Shown here: piece after piece, positions 1-6,234 of the stretch
Layout: the number at the start of each line of letters is the position of its first letter
How positions within the stretch are numbered: the stretch's first letter is position 1
Notes under the pieces: generated by a model
What the model was told of the DNA's origin: nothing
Database searches by the model: none
The model's input: the letters and a program-made list of their open reading frames with translations, nothing else
Translations under genes and position numbers: made by a program
NCBI GenBank assembly: GCA_035761505.1
Contig: DASTQX010000374.1
Coordinates: 1 to 11,255, forward strand
Source of the DNA: JAIVJM01 sp035761505
GTDB taxonomy: Bacteria; Acidobacteriota; Blastocatellia; Pyrinomonadales; Pyrinomonadaceae
Length of the DNA: 11,255 nt
Reading direction: 5' to 3'

Positions 1-1821
1 GGGGTCGGTGACGTTGAAGGTCTGCGTCGCCGAGCTGACGATGCCGCCGAGAAGCGCGAGCAGGTTGTTGGCGGCGGTGCGCTGCGTCGTGTTGATGCCG
101 CCGGGGAAGAGCGCCGGGTTGGTGAAGGCCGCCGTCGTAATCTGCGGCGTGTTGGCGTTCACGCCGAGCGTCAAGGTCGGGACGATTCCGGCGTCGTTCA
201 GGCGGTTGACGCGGAAGAGCTGGCCCTGAAAGCCGAAGCGCAGAGAGTGGTTGCCGCGAATGTACTCGGCGTTGTCCTGGAAGTTGTAGGTGTTGGTGTC
301 GCGCCCCTGCGGGAGCGTGGTGACTTCGGGGCTGCTGATCGAAGTCAAGGTGAAGAAGTTGGCGGGCGCGTCCACCGCGCGCGAGAAGACCGGGAAGCTG
401 TCGAGCCAACCGGCGCGCACTTCGTTCGTGAAGCTCGGCGTCGGCGTGTAGCGCCACACGGCGACGTAGAGGTTGGTCGTCCCGGCGTCGGAGACGACGG
501 GCGAAGTGCCGAAGCCTTGCGTCGCGTCAATGTCGGGCCGGAGCGTGAACTCGTCGTTGCGGTTGAAGACGAGGTTGACGGAGTGGCGCGCGTTGGCGTC
601 CACGTCGAAGCGGAACGTCATCGCGTCGCGGTCGTTGTTCGCCGCCTGATTGAAGCGGAAGCCGGTCGTGTTGAGCTGGTCGCCCGCGACCGTGGTGTTG
701 CCCGCCTCCGGCGTGTTGGCGATGAAGCGGCTCTGGATGAGCGGGTTGATCGCCGTGATGCCGGTGCCGAGCGCCGGGCTGAGCAGGTTGATGGTGCGCA
801 CCACGCCCGCGTTGTCGCGGTAGGTGAAGAGCCCCTGCCGCGCCGAGGGCAGAAGGATCGTGCGCGTGCGCGAAGAGGAGCTGCGCGTGAGCAGGCGCTC
901 CCACGTGCCGAAGAAGAACGCCTTGTCCTCCCAGAGCGAAGGGCCGCCCTCGCCGAAGCGCGGCAGGGGCAGCGGGCCGCCGATCTTGCCGCCGAACTGA
1001 TTGCGGTTCAGGTAAGGCCGCGCGACGCGGTTGGCGTTGTTGAAGAAGTTGTTGGCGGCCAGAGCCGAGTTGCGGTTGTAGGCCCAGAGCGCGCCGTGGA
1101 ACTCGCTCGAACCGCGCGGGGTGACGGCGTTGACCTGCGAAGCGCCGTAGCCTCTGTCCGCGCCCGCGTTCTGCGAGGTGACGGTAAACTCGGCGATGTC
1201 GTCCGCGCCGGGGCGCGTCGGCGAGAAGTCAACGGTGTTCTGGCGGATGAAGTTGTCCTGAATGTTGATGCCGTCGCGCGTGAGGTTGGTCATCGAAGGG
1301 CGCTGGCCGTTGATGGACGTGTTCTGCGCGCCGTTGGAAGAGATGCCGGGCTGAAGCTGGATGAGCACGAGCGCGTCGCGGTTGGCGAGCGGCAGCTCGA
1401 CTATCTGACGCTCCGTCACGGTGTTGCTCAACTCGGCGTTGGTGGTGTTCACCACGTCCGCGCCCGCCGTCACCGTCACCGTCTCGCTGATGTTTCCGAT
1501 TTCGAGCGTCGCGTTGAGCGAGTACTCACGGTTGGTGTCAATCTTCAACTCGGTGGCGTTATAGGTCTTGAAGCCGGGCGCGGAGATGGCGACCGTGTAC
1601 GTCCCGTTTTCGAGTTGCGGAACGGTGTAAGTCCCTTCTTCGTTGGTCGTCACCGAGCGGGTCGTGCCCGTCTGGTTGCTGGTGACGGTGACGGACGCGC
1701 CCGCGATGACGCCGTCCGTGCTGGAGACGGTTCCGACGAGCCGGCCCGTGCTGCTCCCCTGCGCCATTGCGGAGGCGGCGAGCAGGCAGAGCGCCGTCGC
1801 CGCAAGCAATAGTTTTCTCAT
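1..1821 (-). CDS. Oar-like TonB-dependent receptor, N-terminal part (partial at window edge)
   Basis: An uninterrupted reading frame of 607 codons runs on the minus strand from ATG at 1821 to the left edge without a stop, so the C-terminus is missing. Residues 1-20 form a classic signal peptide (MRKLLL, hydrophobic core, AMA before QG), which supports this start and export to the outer membrane. Residues 25-115 look like a carboxypeptidase-regulatory-like beta-sandwich (GTVSSTDGVIAGASVTVT, EEGTYTVPQLENGTYTV, then APGFKTY). Residues 130-235 look like the plug, with VELPLANRDA, INGQRPSMTNLTRDGINIQD and the GYGASQVNAVTPRGSSEFHG stretch typical of Oar-type receptors. The rest is asparagine- and aromatic-rich beta-barrel. 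Such proteins import or bind large substrates using TonB energy; the substrate cannot be told here. It is transcribed away from queF. Confidence 0.93.
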   Translation of the reverse strand, partial: MRKLLLAATALCLLAASAMAQGSSTGRLVGTVSSTDGVIAGASVTVTSNQTGTTRSVTTNEEGTYTVPQLENGTYTVAISAPGFKTYNATELKIDTNREYSLNATLEIGNISETVTVTAGADVVNTTNAELSNTVTERQIVELPLANRDALVLIQLQPGISSNGAQNTSINGQRPSMTNLTRDGINIQDNFIRQNTVDFSPTRPGADDIAEFTVTSQNAGADRGYGASQVNAVTPRGSSEFHGALWAYNRNSALAANNFFNNANRVARPYLNRNQFGGKIGGPLPLPRFGEGGPSLWEDKAFFFGTWERLLTRSSSSRTRTILLPSARQGLFTYRDNAGVVRTINLLSPALGTGITAINPLIQSRFIANTPEAGNTTVAGDQLNTTGFRFNQAANNDRDAMTFRFDVDANARHSVNLVFNRNDEFTLRPDIDATQGFGTSPVVSDAGTTNLYVAVWRYTPTPSFTNEVRAGWLDSFPVFSRAVDAPANFFTLTSISSPEVTTLPQGRDTNTYNFQDNAEYIRGNHSLRFGFQGQLFRVNRLNDAGIVPTLTLGVNANTPQITTAAFTNPALFPGGINTTQRTAANNLLALLGGIVSSATQTFNVTDP

Positions 1822-1833
1822 CGTCTGCTGATA

Positions 1834-1839
1834 CTCCTT
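1834..1839 (-). promoter_or_regulatory. Ribosome binding site of the TonB-dependent receptor
   Basis: AAGGAG on the minus strand lies 12 nt before the ATG at 1821. The spacing is a little long, but this is the only good Shine-Dalgarno match nearby. Together with the signal peptide it fixes the start. Confidence 0.6.
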
Positions 1840-1843
1840 AGTC

Positions 1844-1853
1844 TGTGCGCACA
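1844..1853. promoter_or_regulatory. 10-bp perfect palindrome in the receptor leader
   Basis: TGTGCGCACA is a perfect palindrome five nucleotides upstream of the receptor's ribosome binding site. It could be a small operator or may be chance in GC-rich DNA. No factor is assigned. Confidence 0.25.
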
Positions 1854-2237
1854 CTGATACCCGTATGCGAGGAAGGTTCGCTCTCGATAGTCTCGGTTCG
1901 TTATTGCAAGGAGTGAACGCGATGGTTTACTGACTTGCAGTGCGTTCGGAAGTTGGCAAGTGTCGTACCACCTCGCGCGGCGGCGCTTAAACGTCTCTGC
2001 CGCAAACGAGTACATTTAGATGGACGGCGTGGGCCTTCGACGTTTTTGGATTTCCATTTAAATATCCCAAGAAGGCGCGGCGATTTTTTCGGATTCGCGC
2101 CGAATTATCGTATGCGCGCCCCGCCGAGAGGACTCCGCGCGGGGGCGAAAGCGCAGCGCGAAGGGGCGAGCCGTGAGGGGCAAGGTCGGTTGCCGCTGCG
2201 CGAGAGGGTCAGGTAAGATTCGCGTCAAGCACAATCT

Positions 2238-2243
2238 GAGGAG
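2238..2243 (+). promoter_or_regulatory. Ribosome binding site of queF
   Basis: GAGGAG lies 7 nt before the ATG at 2251. This decides the start against the in-frame GTG at 2173, which would add 26 mostly basic residues foreign to QueF. Confidence 0.8.
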
Positions 2244-2250
2244 AGAAAAG

Positions 2251-2703
2251 ATGTCCACGACCGAGGACGCCACCGCCCCGCCGCACTTCAACCAGCAGGG
2301 GCTCGACATCCGCCCGACGCCGCGCGCGGAGATGAACCTCTACCCGCTCGACACGTTCCCTTACGAGTACGCGGGCCGCGAGATTCGCGTCCGCTTCGAG
2401 ATGCCGGAGTTCACGGCCATCTGCCCCTTCTCAGACTTCCCCGACTTCGCCGTCCTCCGCCTCGAATACGTCCCCCACGAGCGGTGCGTCGAACTCAAGA
2501 GCCTGAAGCTCTATATCAACTCGTTCCGCGAGGTGAAAATCTTCCACGAGCACGTCGTCAACGTCATCCTCGAAGACTTCGTCGCGGCGTGCGACCCCCT
2601 CGCCGTCGAACTCGAAGGCGACTTCCACGTGCGCGGCAACATCAAGACGGTGGTGCGCGCGTCGTACAAGAAGTCAGGAGCCGGAAGTCAGGAGCCGGAA
2701 TAA
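2251..2703 (+). CDS. queF: NADPH-dependent 7-cyano-7-deazaguanine reductase (preQ1 synthase)
   Basis: The 150-residue protein is the short, single-domain form of QueF, a cytoplasmic enzyme of the T-fold (tunnelling fold) superfamily. It reduces the nitrile preQ0 to the amine preQ1 with two NADPH, the last free-base step of queuosine synthesis. The active site is readable: Cys58 in ICPFSDFPDF forms the thioimide with substrate, Asp65 is the proton donor, and His99-Glu100 in FHEHV bind substrate. All four sit at a constant offset of three from B. subtilis QueF Cys55, Asp62, His96 and Glu97. The family motif ELKSLKLYINSFRE occupies 81-94. After RASYKK the last residues (SGAGSQEPE) are encoded by heptamer repeat DNA and look like an acquired tail. 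No other queuosine genes are in the window. Confidence 0.96.
   Translation: MSTTEDATAPPHFNQQGLDIRPTPRAEMNLYPLDTFPYEYAGREIRVRFEMPEFTAICPFSDFPDFAVLRLEYVPHERCVELKSLKLYINSFREVKIFHEHVVNVILEDFVAACDPLAVELEGDFHVRGNIKTVVRASYKKSGAGSQEPE
2672..2699 (+). repeat. Four heptamer repeat units inside the 3' end of queF
   Basis: The units are AGTCAGG, AGCCGGA, AGTCAGG and AGCCGGA, that is, a 14-nt sequence repeated twice and ending just before the queF stop codon. They belong to the same heptamer family as the tract at 2761-2833 but lie in the opposite orientation. They encode the C-terminal residues of QueF. Confidence 0.85.
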
Positions 2704-2760
2704 AATCCTTCCACGCCGACGCCGTATCTCGTACACTGCGCCTGTCATCTCCCCCGAACG

Positions 2761-2833
2761 TCCGACTTCCGACTTCTGACTTCTGACTTCTGACTTCTGA
2801 TTTCTGACTTCTGATTTCTGACTCCTGACTCCT
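2761..2833 (+). repeat. Heptamer tandem repeat tract, consensus TCTGACT
   Basis: Ten complete 7-nt units plus a CCT remnant run up to the start codon at 2834: TCCGACT twice, TCTGACT three times, TCTGATT, TCTGACT, TCTGATT, TCTGACT and CCTGACT. On the other strand this reads AGTCAGA, so it is inverted relative to the units in the queF end. Units differ only at positions 1, 3 and 6. The tract replaces the place where a ribosome binding site for the next gene would sit. Confidence 0.95.
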
Positions 2834-3064
2834 ATGGAAATCACCGCCGTCATTATCTTCGCCGTCATCGGGTTCATCATCTTTTTCTTCGTGCTCAAAC
2901 GCCTGTTGCGGATGGCGATTCGGATGGCGGTCGTGGGGGCCGTGCTGCTGGCGCTGCTGGTGGGGGCGGTCGCGTGGTGGTGGTACGCGCCGTTCGGCGG
3001 AGGCGAAGACGTGAACCGGAACCGCAACGCCAACGCGCGCCCGGCGCGTTCGCCGAGACGCTGA
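2834..3064 (+). CDS. Small two-helix membrane protein of unknown function
   Basis: I do not recognise a family for these 76 residues. Two hydrophobic segments are clear: about 3-21 (ITAVIIFAVIGFIIFFFVL) and about 32-51, ending in AWWWY. They are joined by a basic turn, KRLLRMAIR (22-30). By the positive-inside rule the turn is cytoplasmic and both ends face out. The C-terminus is polar and repetitive (NRNRNANARPARSPRR). There is no Shine-Dalgarno sequence, because the start codon abuts the heptamer tract, so initiation may be weak. The gene lies 29 nt upstream of the MFS gene. The hydrophobic pattern makes coding likely, but a chance frame cannot be excluded. Confidence 0.6.
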   Translation: MEITAVIIFAVIGFIIFFFVLKRLLRMAIRMAVVGAVLLALLVGAVAWWWYAPFGGGEDVNRNRNANARPARSPRR

Positions 3065-3093
3065 ACAGGGCCGAGAAGCGCCGCCGAACGAGC

Positions 3094-4392
3094 ATGGGTG
3101 AGACAGACACAGACGCCTCCGACCGTTTCGACGCGTCCGTCAGCAAGGGGCGGCTCGACGAGTCCATGCCGGGGCTCTGGAGCCGCTACCGCAGGCTCCC
3201 GCGCAACGTCTTCGCCATCAGCCTCGTCAGCCTCCTGAACGACGCTTCGAGCGAGATCATCTACCCGTTTCTCCCGCTCTTCCTCGCGCTCACGCTCGGC
3301 GCTTCGCCCTTCGCCATCGGCCTCATCGAGGGCGGTGCGGAATCGGTCTCCGGCCTCCTCAAACTATTCTTCGGCTACTACAGCGACCGTCGGGGCCGTC
3401 GCAAAGGGCTCGTCGTCTTCGGCTACGGGCTGGCGAGCGTCGCGCGACCGCTGCTCGGCCTCGCGTCCTCCTGGCCGCAGGTGCTCTTCATCCGCCTGAC
3501 CGACCGCGTGGGCAAGGGCGTGAGGAGCGCGCCGCGCGACGCGATGATTGCCGACGCCGCCGCGCCCGGCGAGCGCGGGCTCGCCTTCGGCTTTCACCGC
3601 GCGATGGATCACGGCGGCGCGGTCATCGGCCCGCTGCTCGGCTACGCCATCCTGAGCCTCGTCGCGGCGGACAGGGGCGCGCCTTCGGCTTCGGACTACC
3701 GGACGCTCTTTCTGCTCGCCTCGATTCCGGCGCTCGGCGCGGTTCTGGTCGCGGCCTTCTTCGTGCGCGAGGCTCCGCGCGAGCGGCGCGTCGAGTTGGG
3801 GGCCGCGCCGCTCAAGTTCTCCCTGCGCGGCTACGACGGAAACTTCAAACGCTTCCTCTGCATCATCGCGCTCTTCACGCTATCGAACTCTTCGGACGCC
3901 TTCCTTCTGCTGCGCGCGCAAGAGGCGGGCGTCTCGACCGAGACGATTCCGCTTTTGTGGGCGGCGCTGCACATCTTCAAGGTCGGAAGTTCTCTGGTCG
4001 GCGGCGCGCTCTCGGACAGGCTCGGACGGCGGACGCTCATCGTTTCGGGATGGCTGCTCTACGCGGCGGTCTATGCGTGCTTCGCCTACGTCTCGACGGC
4101 GACGGAGGCGTGGATTCTGTTCCTCGTCTATGGCCTCTACTTCGGACTCGTCGAGGGCTCGGAGAAGGCGCTCGTCGCAGACCTCGTGCGGCCCGAACAG
4201 AGAGGCACGGCTTACGGCCTCTACAACCTCGCCTTCAGCATCACGGTCTTACCGGCCTCGCTCCTGATGGGCGCGATCTGGCACTGGCGCGGCGCGGCCA
4301 CGGCCTTCATCGTGAGCGCCTTCATCGGCGCGAGCGCCGCGCTCCTGCTCCTGCTCACGGTGCGGCCCGTCGCGCCGGAGACGAGGGCTTAG
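3094..4392 (+). CDS. MFS transporter
   Basis: The 432-residue inner-membrane protein has the size and about 12 hydrophobic segments of the major facilitator superfamily. The MFS loop motif appears twice, as expected of two related halves: GYYSDRRGRRK (94-104) between helices 2 and 3, and GALSDRLGRRT (304-314) between helices 8 and 9. The first helix carries SLLNDASSEIIYPFLPLFL (46-64), and the stretch DRVGKGVRSAPRDAMIA (137-153) follows helix 4. Both are typical of a poorly characterised branch of MFS permeases. The ATG at 3094 is chosen because the longer in-frame version from 2974 overlaps the upstream gene and adds only arginine-rich sequence. The ATG at 3166 is a possible shorter start. 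The substrate is not predictable; export of small molecules is the usual guess for the superfamily. Confidence 0.9.
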   Translation: MGETDTDASDRFDASVSKGRLDESMPGLWSRYRRLPRNVFAISLVSLLNDASSEIIYPFLPLFLALTLGASPFAIGLIEGGAESVSGLLKLFFGYYSDRRGRRKGLVVFGYGLASVARPLLGLASSWPQVLFIRLTDRVGKGVRSAPRDAMIADAAAPGERGLAFGFHRAMDHGGAVIGPLLGYAILSLVAADRGAPSASDYRTLFLLASIPALGAVLVAAFFVREAPRERRVELGAAPLKFSLRGYDGNFKRFLCIIALFTLSNSSDAFLLLRAQEAGVSTETIPLLWAALHIFKVGSSLVGGALSDRLGRRTLIVSGWLLYAAVYACFAYVSTATEAWILFLVYGLYFGLVEGSEKALVADLVRPEQRGTAYGLYNLAFSITVLPASLLMGAIWHWRGAATAFIVSAFIGASAALLLLLTVRPVAPETRA

Positions 4393-4434
4393 ACTCGACG
4401 CCGCGACGCGCGGAGACGTTCGGCGCGTTCGACG

Positions 4435-4464
4435 TTGACAGCCTCTCCGCCCGCGCTGTATACA
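4435..4464 (+). promoter_or_regulatory. Sigma-70-type promoter for the TIR-nSTAND operon
   Basis: TTGACA (4435-4440, a perfect -35 match) is followed after 18 nt by TATACA (4459-4464, four of six -10 positions). It is the strongest promoter-like sequence I see in the window. It falls in the only sizeable gap upstream of the TIR gene, giving a leader of roughly 115 nt. It implies that the operon is transcribed independently of the MFS gene. Confidence 0.6.
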
Positions 4465-4466
4465 GC
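4455..4466. promoter_or_regulatory. 12-bp perfect palindrome over the -10 element (operator candidate)
   Basis: GCTGTATACAGC is perfectly self-complementary and contains the whole -10 hexamer of the preceding promoter. A dimeric repressor bound here would block transcription. The CTG...CAG ends recall enterobacterial LexA boxes, but the inner spacing (4 nt instead of 10) does not fit that consensus, so no regulator is assigned. Confidence 0.45.
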
Positions 4467-4587
4467 CACGAGTCGCGCATCCGCCGCCGGGTCGGCGTAA
4501 ACCAACCTGACGCCCGTCAGTCGGTCTCCCACTTCTCGTCAATCTCCGTCGAGGAAGCCTTCCGCGGAGAGTCTTGCGTCAACACTT

Positions 4588-6234
4588 ATGGACTACCAGT
4601 ACGACCTCTTCATCAGCTACGCGCACATTGACGACCTCAGCCCCTTCGGAGAGGAGAAGGGTTGGATAGACCTCCTGCACGAGCGCCTCTCCGTGCTCAT
4701 CACGCAGGCGCTCGGCAGCCCGGTGCGAATCTGGCGCGACGGCCACCGCCTGCAAGGCAACGACGATTTGAGCGGGGCCATCGGCGACGGCGTGACGCGC
4801 TCGCTCTTGCTCGTCCCCATCATCTCGCCGCGCTACGTCCAGTCCGACTGGTGCAACCGCGAGATGGAAGCCTTCCACGTCGCCGCGCCGACGCCGACGA
4901 CGACGGCGAGCACAGCCGCGCCGCGCTTCCGCTCGCGCGTCTTCAAGGTCGTCAAGACGCCGCTCCCCGAACACCTCAAGAACCGGGAGCCCGTCCACAT
5001 CAGAAACCTCATCGGCTATCAGTTCTACGGCGAGGACGAAGCGAGCGGCCAACTGCGCGAGTTCAACCCGGACACTTCGGACAAGCAATACTGGACGATG
5101 CTCTACCGGCTCGTGGCCGACATCAAGCAGACCCTCATCGAGTTGAAGTACACGCCGGGAGCGACGAACGAAGCCGGAGCCATCGCCCCGCCTTCGACCA
5201 CCTCCACCACCGCCGCGAGCGTCTCGCCCGCAAGCGTTTCGCCCGCCGACGTTTCGCCCGCGACAGCCGACGCCGCGCCGACGCCCGTCGTGGAGAGCGC
5301 CCCGCCGCCGTCGAAGTTCGTCTATCTCGCCGAGACGACCTCCGACCTGACGCACGAGCGCGAGCTGGTGCGCGACGAGTTGCGACAGCGCGGCTACGGC
5401 GTGCTCCCCGAACAGAAACTCCCGCTCGACTCGCTCGACGCGCTATCGGGGGCCGTGCGCTCCGACCTCGCGCGCTCGGCCCTCTCCGTCCACCTCGTCG
5501 GCGTCAAGTACGGCTCGACGCCGGAAGACGACGCGCGCTCGGTCGTCCGCGTGCAGGAGGAGCTGGCCGCCGAGCGCGGCGCGTCCGACCATACTTTCCA
5601 ACGCCTGCTCTGGATGCCGCCCGGTCTGGCGACGCCCGCGCTCGAAGTCTCCGACGCGAGGCAGAACGCTTTCGTCTCCGAACTCCAAACGCGCGTCGCG
5701 GCGGGCTCCGAGCTTTTGCAGACGAGCGTCGAAGACCTCAAGACGCGCGTCGTCGAGAAGTTGGAGCCGCCCGCCAAAGCGCCCGCGCGCCCGCACCGCC
5801 GCTCGAAGCTCAAGCGCGTCTATCTCATCTGCGAGAACCGCGACAGCGAGTTGGTGTGGCCCATCAAGGAGCACCTCTTCAAGCACAAATTCGAGGTCAT
5901 CACGTGGCTCGACGGCGACGAGGCCGCCGCGAGCCTCATGGAGTACCACCGCAAGAACCTCAAGGAGTGCGACGCCGCGCTTATCTACTTCGGCAGCGGC
6001 GACGAGCCGTGGGTGCGCAAGAACATCGAAGACCTTGAGAAGGCTTACGGCTACGGGCGCGAGGACGACTGGTCGGCGAGCGCCGTCTATGTCGGCTCGC
6101 CGCCGAACAAGCAGAAGGAGTACTTCCTCACGCACGAGGTTCCCTACGTGATTCGCAACTTCGACTCGTTCAACCCGGAAGACCTGCGCGAGTTCGTCAA
6201 CGCCGTCGAGTCCGCCGAAGGAGGCCAGCCGTGA
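4588..6234 (+). CDS. TIR / DUF4062-like / TIR-like signalling protein
   Basis: The 548-residue protein has three Rossmann-like modules. Residues 5-185 are a TIR domain: YDLFISYAHIDD starts the first strand, VRIWRDG (46-52) forms the BB-loop region, and LLLVPIISPRYVQSDWCNREMEAF (73-96) contains the SxxWCxxE pattern with Glu92 at the catalytic position of TIR NAD+ hydrolases such as SARM1. A Pro/Ser/Thr/Ala linker (190-242) follows. Residues 243-395 resemble DUF4062 (FVYLAETTSDLTHERELVRD, LSVHLVGVKYG). Residues 408-543 are a third, TIR-like fold (RVYLICENRDSE, CDAALIYFGSGDEPW) without the catalytic motif, so possibly a scaffold. There is no signal peptide or membrane helix, so it is cytoplasmic. 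The start fits because the first TIR strand begins at residue 5; upstream pairing to rRNA is weak (GGAGAG, 16 nt away). It is translationally coupled to the nSTAND gene, its likely partner. An NADase activity is inferred. Confidence 0.9.
   Translation: MDYQYDLFISYAHIDDLSPFGEEKGWIDLLHERLSVLITQALGSPVRIWRDGHRLQGNDDLSGAIGDGVTRSLLLVPIISPRYVQSDWCNREMEAFHVAAPTPTTTASTAAPRFRSRVFKVVKTPLPEHLKNREPVHIRNLIGYQFYGEDEASGQLREFNPDTSDKQYWTMLYRLVADIKQTLIELKYTPGATNEAGAIAPPSTTSTTAASVSPASVSPADVSPATADAAPTPVVESAPPPSKFVYLAETTSDLTHERELVRDELRQRGYGVLPEQKLPLDSLDALSGAVRSDLARSALSVHLVGVKYGSTPEDDARSVVRVQEELAAERGASDHTFQRLLWMPPGLATPALEVSDARQNAFVSELQTRVAAGSELLQTSVEDLKTRVVEKLEPPAKAPARPHRRSKLKRVYLICENRDSELVWPIKEHLFKHKFEVITWLDGDEAAASLMEYHRKNLKECDAALIYFGSGDEPWVRKNIEDLEKAYGYGREDDWSASAVYVGSPPNKQKEYFLTHEVPYVIRNFDSFNPEDLREFVNAVESAEGGQP
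5218..5262 (+). repeat. Three 15-nt tandem repeats in the TIR protein linker
   Basis: Three 15-nt units encode SVSPA, SVSPA and DVSPA (residues 211-225) in the flexible linker after the first TIR domain. The copies differ at a few positions. The unit number may vary between strains through slippage. Confidence 0.8.
6218..6224 (+). promoter_or_regulatory. Strong ribosome binding site for the nSTAND gene
   Basis: AAGGAGG lies 6 nt before the GTG start at 6231, inside the end of the TIR gene. With the GTGA stop-start overlap it indicates coupled translation of the two proteins and supports the GTG start. Confidence 0.85.

Larger units (their letters stand above)
1822..2250. other. Divergent intergenic region between the receptor gene and queF
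   Basis: These 429 nt separate two divergently read genes and should hold both promoters. I see no gene: the open frames here are arginine-rich and without family character. The part near 2040-2070 is AT-rich (TTTTTGGATTTCCATTTAAAT). A weak promoter-like pair for queF is TTAAAC at 1987-1992 and TACATT at 2011-2016, 18 nt apart. Small hairpins are possible: GGCGCG at 2074-2079 with CGCGCC at 2096-2101, and GGCAA at 2179-2183 with TTGCC at 2190-2194. I could not fit a preQ1 riboswitch consensus to the queF leader. Confidence 0.5.

Noticed and set aside
247..1812. Long plus-strand open frame (521 codons) antisense to the receptor gene
   Set aside because: Its translation is dominated by Arg, Val, Glu, Gly and Ala with no motif, as expected when a GC3-rich gene is read on the other strand. 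The minus-strand frame has a signal peptide, plug motifs and a ribosome binding site.
2081..2108. T-run and hairpin (ATTTTTTCGG...CCGAATT) resembling a terminator
   Set aside because: The T-run precedes the hairpin on the plus strand, and on the minus strand the run after the hairpin is A, so neither strand gives a stem followed by U residues.
2173..2250. GTG start extending queF by 26 residues
   Set aside because: The added residues are basic and unlike QueF, while GAGGAG sits correctly before the ATG at 2251.
2100..2250. Possible preQ1 riboswitch before queF
   Set aside because: Only short generic hairpins can be drawn, and I could not match the conserved loop and A-rich tail of preQ1-I or the larger preQ1-II form.
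2709..2737. Promoter-like TTCCAC / TACACT pair 17 nt apart upstream of the miniprotein
   Set aside because: The -35 match is poor (two of six positions), so it is not distinguishable from chance.
4455..4466. LexA/SOS box at the TIR operon promoter
   Set aside because: CTG and CAG are separated by 4 nt rather than the 10 nt of the enterobacterial box, so only a generic palindromic operator is proposed.
4662..6038. Plus-strand frame of 458 codons inside the TIR gene in another register
   Set aside because: It is extremely arginine- and proline-rich, without start signals, and is a shadow of the TIR frame.
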